This document shows positions 52,183 to 64,000 of a stretch of DNA of 64,000 nucleotides, one piece after another. The notes under the pieces were generated by a model. That model did not search any database, had not been told where the DNA came from, and worked only from the letters and a program-made list of their open reading frames with translations. This DNA comes from Thermomonas aquatica (GTDB taxonomy: Bacteria; Pseudomonadota; Gammaproteobacteria; Xanthomonadales; Xanthomonadaceae): positions 124,001 to 188,000 of the forward strand of contig NZ_CP040871.1 in NCBI RefSeq assembly GCF_006337105.1, written 5' to 3'. The position numbers and the translations under genes were made by a program. How positions within the stretch are numbered: the stretch's first letter is position 1; every line of letters starts with the position of its first letter.

Positions 52183-53316
52183 ATGGCGGCCATCGCCCGC
52201 ATCCACCGCGCGCTGTCCGAAATCTCTGCGGCCGACTGGGACGCGCTGCACGACGGGCGCAACCCCTTCGTGTCGCACGCCTTCCTGTGCGGCCTCGAGA
52301 CCACCGGCTGCCTGCGCGAGGACTGGGGCTGGGCGCCCTGCCACATCGGTCTGTGGGATGGCGCTGCGCTCGTGGCGGCTGCGCCCGGCTACCTCAAGAC
52401 CAACTCGCACGGCGAATTCGTGTTCGACCACGCCTGGGCGCATGCCTACATGCAGCACGGGCTGGACTACTTCCCGAAATGGCTGGGCGCGGTGCCCTAC
52501 TCGCCGGTGACCGGGCCGCGCCTGCTGGCGCGCGACGATGGCGGGAAGCATGCACTGCGCGACGCCATCGGCGGATTCGCGCGCCAGTCCGGCCTGTCGT
52601 CGGCGCACGTGAATTTCCACGACGGGGCCGACGCGTCTTCATTCGACGATGGATGGCTGCTGCGCGAGGACATCCAGTACCACTGGCGCAACGAAGCAGG
52701 CTGGAAGGCTTTCGACGATTTCCTCGGCGCGATGGACCACAAGCACCGCAAGAACATCCGCCAGGAACGGCGCAAGGTGGGCGATGCCGGAATTTCCTTC
52801 CGCCTCGTGCATGGCGACGAGGCGAGCGATGCCGATCTCGCGGCGATGCACGGCTTCTACCTGCAGACGTTTTCCGAATACGGCAATTCGCCGGCCCTGA
52901 CCCTCGGTTTCGTCCGCCACCTGGCGCACGCGATGCCGCGGCAACTGATCATCGTGCTGGCAGAGCGCGATGGCCTGCCGATCGCCGGTGCCTTGTGCCT
53001 GCGCGGCGGCGACACCCTGTATGGCCGCTACTGGGGCGCCGCCGAACTGCACCCCGGCCTGCATTTCGAGACCTGCTATTACCAGGGCATCGACTACTGC
53101 CTGCGCGAAGGCCTCGCCCGTTTCGAGCCCGGCGCGCAGGGCCGGCACAAGATCGCGCGCGGCTTCCTGCCCAGCATCGTGCGCAGCCGGCACCTGATCG
53201 CCGACCCGCGCTTCGCCCGCGCCATCGGCGACTGGTGCGCGGAGGAGCGCGCGGCGGTCCGCCGGCAGCAGCGGCACTTGCAGGCGCATTCGCCGTTCAG
53301 GGCGGGCGCGGCGTGA
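52183..53316 (+). CDS. FemAB-like/GNAT-fold acyltransferase (PF04339-type)
   Basis: The 377-residue protein matches the family often labelled peptidogalycan biosynthesis or DUF482, with NPFVSHAFL, HAYMQHGLDYFPKW, NFHD and FYLQTFSEYGNSP blocks. It has a GNAT/FemAB fold. The true substrate is not established. Its stop overlaps the aat start by 4 bp, a pairing seen in many proteobacteria. Confidence 0.8.
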   Translation: MAAIARIHRALSEISAADWDALHDGRNPFVSHAFLCGLETTGCLREDWGWAPCHIGLWDGAALVAAAPGYLKTNSHGEFVFDHAWAHAYMQHGLDYFPKWLGAVPYSPVTGPRLLARDDGGKHALRDAIGGFARQSGLSSAHVNFHDGADASSFDDGWLLREDIQYHWRNEAGWKAFDDFLGAMDHKHRKNIRQERRKVGDAGISFRLVHGDEASDADLAAMHGFYLQTFSEYGNSPALTLGFVRHLAHAMPRQLIIVLAERDGLPIAGALCLRGGDTLYGRYWGAAELHPGLHFETCYYQGIDYCLREGLARFEPGAQGRHKIARGFLPSIVRSRHLIADPRFARAIGDWCAEERAAVRRQQRHLQAHSPFRAGAA

Positions 53317-54062
53317 ACCTGCGCATCGCCCAGCTGCAACACGACCCGGGGTCGCCCTTCCCGCCCGTCGAGGCGGCGCTCGCCGAGCCGGACGGCCTGC
53401 TCGCCTTCGGTGGCGACCTGTCGCCGCAGCGCCTGCTCAATGCGTATGCGCAGGGCATCTTCCCGTGGTTTTCGGAAGGCGAGCCGATCCTGTGGTGGAG
53501 TCCGTCGCGGCGCGCGGTGTTCCGCAGCGATGGCGTCCGCCTGTCGTCGCGATCGAGGCGCAGCCTGCGCAAATCGAACCTGCGCGTGCGCGCGGATACC
53601 GCGTTCGATGCGGTGATCGAGGCATGCGCGCATCGCCCGCGGCCCGGGCAGTCGGGCGGCACCTGGATCACCGGGGCGATGATTGCGGCCTATGCGAGGC
53701 TGCACCGGCTCGGCCACGCGCACAGCATCGAGGTCTTCGATGGCGACGAGCTCGTCGGCGGCCTGTACGGCCTTGCGGTCGGCCGCATGTTCTGCGGCGA
53801 AAGCATGTTTTCGGCGCGCTCCGGCGCATCCAGCCTGGCCCTCGCCGCGCTTGCCCGGCGACTGCAGGCCTGGGGCTGGCCGATCATCGATGCGCAGGTG
53901 CCGAACCCGCATACCCGCAGCCTGGGCGTCGAGACCTGGCGCCGCGACGACTACCTGCTGGCGCTGGCCGGCCTGCGCGATGCCCCGGCCGAACCCGGCA
54001 ATTGGTCGGCGCGCTTCGGCGAGCTGCAGGCCGGCGCAATACTGATGCCTTTGGCGGATTAA
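53313..54062 (+). CDS. aat: Leucyl/phenylalanyl-tRNA-protein transferase
   Basis: The 249-residue protein has the family signatures FGGDLSPQRLLNAYAQGIFP, WWSPSRRAVF and FCGESMFS. It adds Leu or Phe to N-terminal Lys/Arg of proteins, creating N-degrons read by ClpS for ClpAP. That partner pair, clpS-clpA, lies about 0.4-3 kb away. The start is GTG, within a GTGA overlap with the preceding gene. Confidence 0.95.
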   Translation: MNLRIAQLQHDPGSPFPPVEAALAEPDGLLAFGGDLSPQRLLNAYAQGIFPWFSEGEPILWWSPSRRAVFRSDGVRLSSRSRRSLRKSNLRVRADTAFDAVIEACAHRPRPGQSGGTWITGAMIAAYARLHRLGHAHSIEVFDGDELVGGLYGLAVGRMFCGESMFSARSGASSLALAALARRLQAWGWPIIDAQVPNPHTRSLGVETWRRDDYLLALAGLRDAPAEPGNWSARFGELQAGAILMPLAD

Positions 54063-54161
54063 CGGGATTTTTGCAAGCCCCGGCTGCACGTGTCAGAATG
54101 CCGCGCTTCGGGTCGCGGTCGCGGCCCGGTTTCACGCTCCAGACCAGGAATACCAGCCACA

Positions 54162-54380
54162 GTGGCAAAAGACGACGTCATCGAATTCGAAGGCACGATC
54201 TCCGAAACGCTCCCGAACACCATGTTCCGGGTCAAGCTGGAGAACGGCCACGAGATCATCGCCCACATCTCCGGGCGCATGCGCAAGAACTACATCCGGA
54301 TCCTGACCGGCGACAAGGTCAAGGTCGAGATGACTCCCTACGACCTGACCAAGGGCCGCATCACCTACCGCATGAAGTAA
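54162..54380 (+). CDS. infA: Translation initiation factor IF-1
   Basis: The 72-residue OB-fold protein begins [11 protein letters not shown] and is full length. IF-1 binds the 30S A-site and assists IF-2 and IF-3. The start codon is GTG with no ATG alternative near, preceded by a weak ribosome-binding site (AGGA, 12 bases before). It lies between aat and clpA, the usual order. Confidence 0.96.
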   Translation: MAKDDVIEFEGTISETLPNTMFRVKLENGHEIIAHISGRMRKNYIRILTGDKVKVEMTPYDLTKGRITYRMK

Positions 54381-54397
54381 GCGGTTGGCGGCATCAG

Positions 54398-54427
54398 GAA
54401 AAAGGCGGCCATCGGCCGCCTTTTTCG
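54398..54427. terminator. Terminator between infA and clpA
   Basis: A 7-bp GC stem (54404-54410 with 54414-54420, loop ATC), flanked by AAAA on the left and TTTTT on the right, can end both the rightward infA and the leftward clpA transcripts. Confidence 0.92.
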
Positions 54428-54454
54428 TTGCTCCCGAACATGAGCGGGCGGTCG

Positions 54455-56740
<2,286 letters not shown>

Positions 56741-56772
56741 GGGGGCGGAACCCTCCTGGTGACTGCTCAGGA

Positions 56773-56796
56773 TGTGGGGTGGAAACCACCCCTACA
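56773..56796 (-). other. Hairpin in the clpS-clpA gap
   Basis: A 7-bp stem (56776-56782 with 56786-56792, loop AAA), extended by partly paired flanks, occupies the 65-bp gap between clpS and clpA. It lacks a U-run on the minus strand. It may moderate read-through or protect the clpS mRNA end. Confidence 0.5.
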
Positions 56797-56805
56797 CAAG
56801 ACCTT

Positions 56806-57129
56806 CTACGCTTTCTCCATCGTGCACAACAGTGGGTGCTGGTTCAGCCTTGAATATTCGTTCACCTGCGCCACCTTGGACTCGGCGATCTCGCGGGTGA
56901 ACACCCCGCACACGCCGCGGCCGCGGGTATGCACGTGCAGCATGATCTGGGTGGCGTTTTCCAGGTTCAGCGGGAAGAAGCGCATCAGCACGTCGATCAC
57001 GAAATCCATCGGCGTGTAGTCGTCGTTCAGCAGCAGCACCGAATACAGCGGCGGGCGCGCGGTCTGCGGACGGCTGGGGGCGACGACGACGCCGTGCTCG
57101 TGGTGCGGGTTGTCGGGCTTCTGCGGCAT
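56806..57129 (-). CDS. clpS: ATP-dependent Clp protease adaptor ClpS
   Basis: The 107-residue adaptor has the core [16 protein letters not shown] and [11 protein letters not shown] segments that form the N-degron pocket. It delivers N-end-rule substrates to ClpA, linking it to the nearby aat gene product. The first 25 residues are the variable N-terminal extension. It is divergent from the Nudix gene. Confidence 0.96.
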   Translation of the reverse strand: MPQKPDNPHHEHGVVVAPSRPQTARPPLYSVLLLNDDYTPMDFVIDVLMRFFPLNLENATQIMLHVHTRGRGVCGVFTREIAESKVAQVNEYSRLNQHPLLCTMEKA

Positions 57130-57214
57130 GGGCGAATTATACGAAGGCTGCGTGCGTGGACGGCGTCGGTGGCAACAGGGACAATGCGGGCATGTCCCCG
57201 GAAATCCAAGCGCG

Positions 57215-57679
57215 ATGAGCTACCGTGAAGGCCGCTTCTGGCAGCCGGACGTGACCGTGGCCACCGTGGTGGTGCGCGACGGCCGCCTGCTGTGCGTGGA
57301 GGAGCGCGCCAACGGGCGGCTGGTGATCAACCAGCCGGCCGGCCACCTGGAACCCGACGAGAGCCTGCTGGAAGCCGCGGTGCGCGAGACCCGCGAGGAA
57401 ACCGGCTGGAACGTGCGCATCACCCACGTGGTCGGCGCCTACCAGTGGAAGGCGGAAGAGACCGGCCGCCATTACATGCGCTTCGCCTTCGCCGCCGAGC
57501 CAGTGGACGAGATCCCCGGCGCGAGCCTGGACGAAGGCATCGTCCGCACCCTGTGGCTGACCCCGCAGGAGCTGCAGGCCGAGGCCACGCGCCATCGCAG
57601 CCCATTGGTCTGGCGCACCGTCGCCGATTTCCTCGGCGGCAGCCGGCACCCGTTGTCGCTGGTGCAGCAGCTGGGATGA
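57215..57679 (+). CDS. nudJ: Nudix hydrolase, NudJ-like phosphatase
   Basis: This 154-residue protein carries a full Nudix box (GHLEPDES, then REXREETGW-type residues with REET), plus the preceding NQPAGHLE. Its position directly upstream of mnmA, with a 4-bp stop/start overlap, is that of E. coli nudJ (ymfB), a phosphatase acting on nucleoside di-/triphosphates and HMP-PP. Identity as NudJ rests on this context and size. Confidence 0.85.
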   Translation: MSYREGRFWQPDVTVATVVVRDGRLLCVEERANGRLVINQPAGHLEPDESLLEAAVRETREETGWNVRITHVVGAYQWKAEETGRHYMRFAFAAEPVDEIPGASLDEGIVRTLWLTPQELQAEATRHRSPLVWRTVADFLGGSRHPLSLVQQLG

Positions 57680-58815
57680 GCGGGGCGGCATTCGTGAAAC
57701 AGGGCATCGTCGTCGGCGTATCGGGCGGCGTGGATTCCTCCGTCGCCGCCCTGCTCCTGCGCGATGCCGGATTCGACGTCACCGGCGTGTTCATGCAGAA
57801 CTGGACGGACGACGGTTCCGGCGACTGCCGCGCCGAGGACGACCGCCGCGATGCCGTGGCGGTCTGCGGCAGGCTGGGCCTGCCGATCCGCTTCCGCGAT
57901 TTTTCGAGCGAATACTGGGACGGCGTGTTCCGGCATTTCCTCTCGGAGTACGCCGCCGGCCGCACGCCGAACCCGGACGTGCTGTGCAACCGCGAGATCA
58001 AGTTCAAGCACTTCCTGGATGCCGCGCGCGCGCTGGGCGCCGAGGCGATCGCCACCGGCCACTACGCCCGCGTCGACCGCGTGGACGGCCGGTACCGGCT
58101 GCTGCGGGCGAAGGACCGCGGCAAGGACCAGAGCTACTTCCTGCATCAGCTCGGCCAGGCGCAACTGGCCGCCACCCGCTTCCCGCTGGGCGAGCTGCAC
58201 AAGGACGAAGTGCGCAGGATCGCCGCCGAACACGGTCTCGCGACCGCGGAGAAGAAGGATTCCACCGGCATCTGCTTCATCGGCGAGCGCGATTTCCGCG
58301 AGTTCCTGGCGCGCTACCTGCCGGCGAAAACCGGCGAGATCCGCACGCCCGACGGCGAGCGCATCGGCGAGCATCCGGGCGTGTTCTATTTCACCCTGGG
58401 CCAGCGCGAAGGCCTGAACATCGGCGGCGTGCGCGGCCGGCCGCAGGCGCCGTGGTTCGTGGTTGGCAAGGACATCGAGCGCAACGTCCTGTACGTCGAC
58501 CAGGGCCACGACAGTCCGTGGCTGCAGTCGACCCGCTTGCGCAGCGAACCCGCGCACTGGATCGCCGGGCAACCGCCTTCCGCGCGTTTCGAATGCACCG
58601 CGCAGACCCGCTACCGGCAACCGGACGAGGCCTGCGAGGTCGAGGTGCTCGACGACGGCAGCCTGCAGGTGGCGTTCGCGCGGCCGCAACGCGCGGTCAC
58701 GCCGGGGCAATCGCTGGTGCTGTACGACGGCGACGTGTGCCTGGGCGGGGCCATCATCCTTTCGACCGATGCGCCTGCCGCAGGTCAAGCCAATCCGAGG
58801 AACAACGCCGCATGA
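57676..58815 (+). CDS. mnmA: tRNA-specific 2-thiouridylase MnmA
   Basis: The 379-residue enzyme has the PP-loop SGGVDSS at 16-22, catalytic C104 ([10 protein letters not shown]) and C200 (DSTGICFIG). It thiolates U34 of tRNA-Lys, -Glu and -Gln; the tRNA-Glu(TTC) at 39.6 kb is a likely substrate. It overlaps nudJ by 4 bp and hflD by 4 bp. Confidence 0.97.
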   Translation: MSGAAFVKQGIVVGVSGGVDSSVAALLLRDAGFDVTGVFMQNWTDDGSGDCRAEDDRRDAVAVCGRLGLPIRFRDFSSEYWDGVFRHFLSEYAAGRTPNPDVLCNREIKFKHFLDAARALGAEAIATGHYARVDRVDGRYRLLRAKDRGKDQSYFLHQLGQAQLAATRFPLGELHKDEVRRIAAEHGLATAEKKDSTGICFIGERDFREFLARYLPAKTGEIRTPDGERIGEHPGVFYFTLGQREGLNIGGVRGRPQAPWFVVGKDIERNVLYVDQGHDSPWLQSTRLRSEPAHWIAGQPPSARFECTAQTRYRQPDEACEVEVLDDGSLQVAFARPQRAVTPGQSLVLYDGDVCLGGAIILSTDAPAAGQANPRNNAA

Positions 58816-59420
58816 GTGGCATCGAAGACCGCGTGCTCGCCCTGGGCGGGATGCTGCAGGCGCTGGCGCAGGTGCGCCGGATCGCCGACACCGGGCAGTC
58901 GGAAGCGGCGCCGGTGCAGGTGGCGCTGGACAGCGTGTTCCGCATCGATGCCGCGGATACCCAGGCGGTCTACGGCGATATCGCCGCGTTGCGCAACGGC
59001 CTGCGGCTGCTGCGCAATTACCTTGCCAGCAGCGACAAGGACGAAGCCTTGGGCAAGCTCGGCTTGTCGGTGCTGCAGCTGGAACGCCGTTTCAGCAGCG
59101 AGGCCGCTGTCGCCGCCCAGGTGGGCACCGGCATCCAGGGACTTACGGCGCCGGCCGAACGCCTCGGCAGCGCGCATCCGGACGTGGTCGCCGGGCTGGG
59201 CAGCCTGTACGCGGATACGGTCAGCACCTTGCGCCCGCGGGTGATGGTGCAAGGCAATCCGCATTACCTCGGCCAGGCCGGTGTGGTGGCGGAGATCCGC
59301 GCCCTGTTGCTGGCCGCGCTGCGCTCGGCGGTGCTGTGGCGGCAGTCCGGCGGCAGCCTGTGGGACTTCGTGTTCCGTCGGCGCGAGATGGCGGCGGCGA
59401 TAGATTCGTTGTTGGGCTGA
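58812..59420 (+). CDS. hflD: High frequency lysogenization protein HflD homologue
   Basis: The 202-residue all-alpha protein matches HflD (YcfC), with [15 protein letters not shown] at the start and [20 protein letters not shown] in the last third. In E. coli HflD binds phage lambda CII and is peripheral to the membrane; its native role is unclear. The conserved mnmA-hflD overlap (ATGA) is kept. Confidence 0.92.
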   Translation: MSGIEDRVLALGGMLQALAQVRRIADTGQSEAAPVQVALDSVFRIDAADTQAVYGDIAALRNGLRLLRNYLASSDKDEALGKLGLSVLQLERRFSSEAAVAAQVGTGIQGLTAPAERLGSAHPDVVAGLGSLYADTVSTLRPRVMVQGNPHYLGQAGVVAEIRALLLAALRSAVLWRQSGGSLWDFVFRRREMAAAIDSLLG

Positions 59421-59440
59421 GGGAGCAGGCTACTCGCTTG

Positions 59441-59546
59441 CAGGGCCTCCGGCAGGCAGCCTCTTGCAGCGAATGTCCTCCGGCAGCGGTGAAGCTGCTG
59501 CCTCCCCCTTTATTTCGCTGCAAGAGGCTGCCTGCCAAAGGCCCTG
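59441..59546. repeat. 106-bp inverted-repeat element, copy 1
   Basis: The outer arms 59441-59473 and 59514-59546 are complementary except for two positions: 8 bp (CAGGGCCT/AGGCCCTG), then a 2-base mismatch, then a perfect 23 bp. The centre contains a further imperfect palindrome. Bases 59469-59518 form a 50-bp core shared, in inverted orientation, with copy 2. As RNA it would fold into one long hairpin. It starts 20 bp after hflD. No open frame or known family. Confidence 0.8.
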
Positions 59547-59608
59547 CCCGAACGCCGCGGCAACGCGTGAACCAAGCTCGGCTGTTCCCTCATCTGGCGG
59601 TTGCGACT

Positions 59609-59714
59609 GGAGAGTGTCTGGTGGCGTAGCCATGCTCGCGAAATCAAGGGGGAGGCAGCGGCTCTTTCGCTGCCGGAGGACATTCGCGGGCATGGCTACG
59701 CCGCCGGACGCTCC
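59609..59714. repeat. 106-bp inverted-repeat element, copy 2
   Basis: The arms 59609-59642 and 59683-59714 pair over about 32 bases; 19 of 20 positions pair in the inner part (GGCGTAGCCATGC...), with G-U-type differences farther out. The 50-bp core at 59638-59687 matches the inverted core of copy 1 at about 44 of 50 positions, differing mostly in the loop. The outer stems of the two copies are unrelated to each other. A terminator for acnB follows. Confidence 0.8.
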
Positions 59715-59725
59715 GCGATGATCCA

Positions 59726-59756
59726 AGAAAAACGCCCGGCATTGCCGGGCGTTTTG
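59726..59756 (-). terminator. Terminator for acnB
   Basis: A 10-bp stem (59731-59740 with 59744-59753, loop ATT) is followed on the minus strand by TTTTTC. It lies 20 bp beyond the acnB stop. Confidence 0.9.
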
Positions 59757-59775
59757 CATTCAAACTGTGATTCGA

Positions 59776-62361
59776 TCAGGCCGCAACGCTGTCCGCCACG
59801 TCCTTGTAATCCGCGATCTGGTCGAAGTTCATGTAGCGGTAGATCTCCGCGCCCTGCTCGTTGATCACGCCGATATCCGCCATGTACTCGGCGCGGGTCG
59901 GGATGCGGCCCAGGCGCGAGCAGATCGCTGCCAGCTCCGCCGAACCTAGGTACACATTGGTGTTGCGGCCCAGGCGGTTCGGGAAGTTGCGGGTGCTGGT
60001 GGAGAACACCGTCGCGCCCTCGCGCGCCTGCGCCTGGTTGCCCATGCACAGCGAGCAGCCCGGCATTTCCATGCGCGCGCCGGCGGTGCCGAAGGTGCCG
60101 TAATGGCCTTCCTTGGTCAGCTCGCTGGCGTCCATCTTGGTCGGCGGCGCGACCCACAAACGGGTCGGGATGTCGCGCTTGCCTTCCAGCAGCTTGGCGG
60201 CGGCGCGGAAGTGGCCGATGTTGGTCATGCACGAACCGATGAACACTTCATCGATCGCCGCGCCGGCCACGTCGGACAGGGTCTTCACGTCGTCCGGATC
60301 GTTCGGGCAGGCGACGATGGGTTCGACGATCTCGTCCAGGTTGATGTCGATGACCGCGGCGTATTCGGCATCGGCATCGCCTTCCAGCAGCTGCGGGTTG
60401 GCCAGCCAGGCTTCCATCGCCTTGATGCGGCGGGTTAGCGAACGTGCGTCGGCATAACCCTCGGCGATCATCCACTTCAGCAACGTGATGTTGCTGTTGA
60501 GGTATTCGATGATCGGCGCCTTGTCGAGTTTCACCGTGCAGCCGGCGGCGGAGCGTTCGGCCGAGGCGTCGGACAGTTCGAACGCCTGCTCCACCTTGAG
60601 CTGCGGCAGGCCTTCGATCTCGAGGATGCGGCCGGAGAAGATGTTCTTCTTGCCCTGCTTGGCCACCGTCAGCAGGCCGGACTTGATCGCGGCCAGCGGG
60701 ATTGCGTTGACCAGGTCGCGCAGGGTGACGCCGGGCTGCAGGGTGCCGCTGAAGCGCACCAGCACCGATTCCGGCATGTCCAGCGGCATCACGCCGGTGG
60801 CCGCGGCGAACGCGACCAGGCCGGAACCTGCCGGGAACGAGATGCCCACCGGGAAACGCGTGTGCGAATCGCCGCCGGTACCGACGGTGTCGGGCAGCAG
60901 CATGCGGTTGAGCCAGCTGTGGATCACGCCATCGCCCGGGCGCAGCGCGATGCCGCCACGGTTGCTGATGAATTCCGGCAGCGTGTGGTGGGTCTTCACG
61001 TCCACCGGCTTCGGATAGGCGGCGGTGTGGCAGAACGACTGCATGACCAGGTCGGCGGAGAAACCGAGGCAGGCCAGGTCCTTCAGCTCGTCGCGGGTCA
61101 TCGGGCCGGTGGTGTCCTGCGAGCCCACCGAGGTCATCTTCGGCTCGCAATAGGTGCCCGGGCGCACGCCCTGGCCTTCCGGCAGGCCGCAGGCGCGGCC
61201 GACCATCTTCTGCGCCAGCGAGTAGCCCTTGCCGGTATCGGCCGGGTTCTGCGGCAGGCGGAACAGGGTCGAGGCCGGCAGGCCCAGCGCTTCGCGCGCC
61301 TTGGCGGTCAGGCCGCGACCGACGATCAGCGGGATGCGGCCGCCGGCGCGGACTTCGTCCAGCAGCACGTCGGACTTCAACGCGAACTCGGCGATCACCT
61401 CGCCGTTCTTCAGCGCCTTGCCTTCGTACGGGCGCAGTTCGACCACGTCGCCCATGTCCATCTGCGACACGTCGAGTTCGATCGGCAATGCGCCGGCGTC
61501 TTCCATCGTGTTGTAGAAGATCGGCGCGATCTTCGAGCCCAGGCAGACGCCGCCGAAGCGCTTGTTCGGGATGAACGGGATGTCCTCGCCGGTGAACCAC
61601 AGCACGCTGTTGGTGGCCGACTTGCGCGACGAACCGGTGCCGACCACGTCGCCGACATAGGCGACCAGGTGGCCCTTGTCCTTCAGCGATTCGATGAACT
61701 TGACCGGGCCGCGCTTGCCGTCTTCCTCCGGCACGATGCCGTCGCGCGCGTTCTTCAGCATCGCCAGCGCGTGCAGCGGGATGTCCGGGCGGGTGGTGGC
61801 ATCGGGGGCCGGCGACAGGTCGTCGGTATTGGTTTCGCCGGTCACCTTGAACACGGTGACGGTCAGCGATTCCGGCACTTCCGGCTTGCTGGTGAACCAT
61901 TCGGCATCGGCCCAGCTCTGCAGCACGGCCTTGGCATTGGCGTTGCCGGCCTCGGCCTTCTCCTGCACGTCGTGGAAGGCGTCGAACATCAGCAGGGTGT
62001 GCTTGAGCGCGTTGGCGGCGACGGTGCCGACCTCGGCATCGTCCAGCAGCTCGATCAGCGGATGGATGTTGTAGCCGCCCAGCATGGTGCCCAGCAGCTC
62101 GGTGGCGCGCGCGCGCGAAATCAGCGCGTTCTTCTCCGTGCCATGGGCGATGGCGGCCAGGTACGACGCCTTGACCTTCGCCGCATCGTCCACGCCGGCC
62201 GGCACGCGGTTGCTGATCAGGTCGAGCAGGAACTGCTCTTCGCCCGCCGGCGGGTTCTTCAGCAGTTCGATGACCTCGGCGGTCTGCTGCGCGGTCAGCG
62301 GCAGCGGCGGGATGCCGAGGGCGGCGCGTTCGGCAACGTGTTGGCGGTAGGTCTGCAGCAT
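59776..62361 (-). CDS. acnB: Aconitate hydratase B (bifunctional, 2-methylisocitrate dehydratase)
   Basis: The 861-residue protein has the AcnB layout: an N-terminal HEAT-like domain ([16 protein letters not shown]), the swivel domain, then the catalytic domains with cluster ligands in [18 protein letters not shown] and [15 protein letters not shown] segments. It isomerises citrate to isocitrate in the TCA cycle. In Xanthomonas the equivalent gene is rpfA, next to the DSF signalling cluster; no rpf genes are seen here. The start at 62361 begins the conserved N terminus; the frame continues 42 codons upstream without conservation. Confidence 0.96.
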   Translation of the reverse strand: MLQTYRQHVAERAALGIPPLPLTAQQTAEVIELLKNPPAGEEQFLLDLISNRVPAGVDDAAKVKASYLAAIAHGTEKNALISRARATELLGTMLGGYNIHPLIELLDDAEVGTVAANALKHTLLMFDAFHDVQEKAEAGNANAKAVLQSWADAEWFTSKPEVPESLTVTVFKVTGETNTDDLSPAPDATTRPDIPLHALAMLKNARDGIVPEEDGKRGPVKFIESLKDKGHLVAYVGDVVGTGSSRKSATNSVLWFTGEDIPFIPNKRFGGVCLGSKIAPIFYNTMEDAGALPIELDVSQMDMGDVVELRPYEGKALKNGEVIAEFALKSDVLLDEVRAGGRIPLIVGRGLTAKAREALGLPASTLFRLPQNPADTGKGYSLAQKMVGRACGLPEGQGVRPGTYCEPKMTSVGSQDTTGPMTRDELKDLACLGFSADLVMQSFCHTAAYPKPVDVKTHHTLPEFISNRGGIALRPGDGVIHSWLNRMLLPDTVGTGGDSHTRFPVGISFPAGSGLVAFAAATGVMPLDMPESVLVRFSGTLQPGVTLRDLVNAIPLAAIKSGLLTVAKQGKKNIFSGRILEIEGLPQLKVEQAFELSDASAERSAAGCTVKLDKAPIIEYLNSNITLLKWMIAEGYADARSLTRRIKAMEAWLANPQLLEGDADAEYAAVIDINLDEIVEPIVACPNDPDDVKTLSDVAGAAIDEVFIGSCMTNIGHFRAAAKLLEGKRDIPTRLWVAPPTKMDASELTKEGHYGTFGTAGARMEMPGCSLCMGNQAQAREGATVFSTSTRNFPNRLGRNTNVYLGSAELAAICSRLGRIPTRAEYMADIGVINEQGAEIYRYMNFDQIADYKDVADSVAA

Positions 62362-62405
62362 GGGGGACTCTCCGGGGAAACGTGGATCTTGGTCAGGAAT
62401 CGGGG

Positions 62406-62804
62406 TCAGGCCTTGGGCACGATCAGTTTCAGGCCCTTGAAGAAATCGCGGTGGAAGGCGGTGTCGTAGGTGATCAGCGCGTCGCATTGCAGCATCGCGT
62501 GCGCGCCGACCAGGAAATCGGCCAGTGGGCGTGCTTCGCCGCCACGCTGGCGTTGCCGGCGCTGCATTTCGCCGGCGCGCAGGGCGGACTTGGATTCGAT
62601 GGCGTTGTAGTGCACGCCCATGTCTTCCAGCGCACCGAGGGCTTCCGCGCCGTTGCGCAGGGAGGCGCAGACGGCAGCCAAAGCGGCATCGCAGACCACC
62701 ACCCGGCCGCTGCCCAGCGCCTGGCGCAGGCAGGCTTCGGCGGCATCCGCGCGCGGGCCGTCGGTCAGCAGTTCGACCAGGACGGGGGCATCGACGGCGA
62801 TCAC
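62406..62804 (-). CDS. vapC: VapC-type PIN-domain toxin
   Basis: The 132-residue protein has PIN-domain acidic residues in [13 protein letters not shown], a middle Glu, [12 protein letters not shown] and ITYDTAF. VapC toxins cleave tRNA or rRNA. The first motif reads DAP where DTS/DTN is usual. The start is GTG, 4 bp after the antitoxin stop, with no better ATG. It lies 44 bp upstream of acnB on the same strand, so read-through into acnB is possible. Confidence 0.85.
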   Translation of the reverse strand: MIAVDAPVLVELLTDGPRADAAEACLRQALGSGRVVVCDAALAAVCASLRNGAEALGALEDMGVHYNAIESKSALRAGEMQRRQRQRGGEARPLADFLVGAHAMLQCDALITYDTAFHRDFFKGLKLIVPKA

Positions 62805-62808
62805 CGGC

Positions 62809-63003
62809 TCAGTCCTTGCCTGCCGTCGCGTCCAGCGCGAATTTGCCGCGCACGCGCGAGATCGCATCGTCCACGTGCTTGCTCAGCACGATGCGGCTGC
62901 CTTCCAGCTCGACCTTCAGCACGCTGCCCTTGGTCAGGCCCAGCGCATCGCGCACGGCCTTGGGCAGGGTGATCTGGCCGCGTTCGGCGACGGTGGCTTC
63001 CAT
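62809..63003 (-). CDS. vapB: AbrB/VapB-type antitoxin
   Basis: The 64-residue protein has the swapped-hairpin AbrB motif ([19 protein letters not shown]), followed by a beta-strand segment and an acidic C-terminal tail that would wrap the toxin. AbrB-type antitoxins bind their own promoter. The gene order antitoxin-toxin, the 4-bp gap and the palindromic candidate operator 20 bp upstream fit a type II toxin-antitoxin pair. Confidence 0.87.
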   Translation of the reverse strand: MEATVAERGQITLPKAVRDALGLTKGSVLKVELEGSRIVLSKHVDDAISRVRGKFALDATAGKD

Positions 63004-63023
63004 GCGGAATCTCCACGGACGAA

Positions 63024-63050
63024 AAAGTATGCATCGATTATACGTACTTT
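63024..63050 (-). promoter_or_regulatory. Candidate vapBC promoter/operator
   Basis: AAAGTA (63024-63029) and TACTTT (63045-63050) form an inverted repeat, with an inner GTAT/ATAC pair, around a consensus minus-strand -10 box TATAAT (63037-63042). The position, 20-47 bp before the vapB ATG, suits autorepression by VapB. No good -35 was found. Confidence 0.6.
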
Positions 63051-63171
63051 CCGGGGCATGCGGGCACTTGCATACCCGTCCGTGGCGTCCCGCAGCGTTG
63101 CCATGGCGCAACGGCGCGGTCATCCACGGGCACGTACACTGGCCCCAACGCAGCAGCCACGGAACCCCGAC

Positions 63172-64000
<829 letters not shown>

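Noticed and set aside
59441..59714. CRISPR array in the same region
   Set aside because: The repeats are two inverted copies of large palindromes, not regularly spaced direct repeats.
59464..59721. Coding frames within the hairpin region after hflD
   Set aside because: They arise from the inverted repeats themselves and change strand with them; no start signals.

Overview
The window is a high-GC gammaproteobacterial chromosome segment, most likely from the family Xanthomonadaceae (a relative of Lysobacter, Luteimonas, Thermomonas or Xanthomonas). Three things point there: the gene content and order (rpsA-ihfB-lapA-lapB-glycosyltransferase-capD; pilF-rodZ-yfgM-bamB-der; divergent ppsA/ppsR; adjacent acnB and acnA), a PsrA-fadN-fadA operon, and rhodanese-ThiF and DUF1249/DUF1244/DUF2272 proteins of the kind common in that family. 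The genus cannot be fixed from the sequence. Almost all of the window is dense housekeeping DNA in operons with 1-14 bp overlaps.

Layout. 1-6.2 kb: end of rpsA, ihfB, the LapA/LapB envelope-biogenesis pair, two surface-polysaccharide genes (WecA/WbpL-type transferase, CapD/WbpM-type dehydratase) and galU. 6.2-10.5 kb: leftward psrA-fadN-fadA beta-oxidation operon with a perfect PsrA-type palindrome at its head. 10.7-17.4 kb: ndk, rlmN, pilF, rodZ, yfgM, bamB, der. 17.4-20.4 kb: molybdenum-cofactor genes mobA, moeA, moeB-like. 20.4-26.1 kb: a secreted DUF2272 protein, two small proteins, folD, guaB, guaA. 29.4-38.8 kb: tadA, a DUF2721 membrane protein, orn, a large sensor diguanylate cyclase, cardiolipin synthase, and divergent ppsA/ppsR. 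38.9-41.8 kb: a DUF1249 protein, tRNA-Ala and tRNA-Glu, a phosphopantetheinyl transferase, a DUF4124-like protein and a small lower-GC cluster of unknown genes. 41.8-50.4 kb: leftward sodium/sugar symporter, a membrane protein, crcB, an MFS exporter, rarA, lolA, ftsK. 50.6-54.4 kb: trxB, a NYN/PIN-like protein, a FemAB-like acyltransferase, aat, infA. 54.4-59.4 kb: clpA/clpS leftward and nudJ-mnmA-hflD rightward. 59.4-64 kb: an intergenic region with two large hairpins, acnB, a VapBC-type toxin-antitoxin pair, and the start of acnA.

The standout is a 3.3-kb foreign insert at 26,103-29,394, between guaA and tadA. It carries an intact ISCR2 (IS91-like) transposase gene, a 5' fragment of glmM and an intact sul2 sulfonamide-resistance gene, and it ends in lower-GC DNA. 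It is bounded by an 8-bp direct repeat (13 bp with one mismatch) formed by the last codons of guaA. Removing it restores a native ATGA overlap of the guaA stop with the tadA start. The 3' end of guaA is, from memory, the known target of the GIsul2 genomic island, so this looks like a shortened GIsul2 relative that has lost its integrase. Just upstream of the transposase gene is a close match to the enterobacterial LexA (SOS) box. Other points worth a second look are two 106-bp inverted-repeat structures after hflD sharing an inverted 50-bp core, a VapBC pair inserted between the two aconitase genes with a candidate operator, and an orn-diguanylate cyclase gene pair. No rRNA genes, CRISPR arrays or intact prophage were seen.
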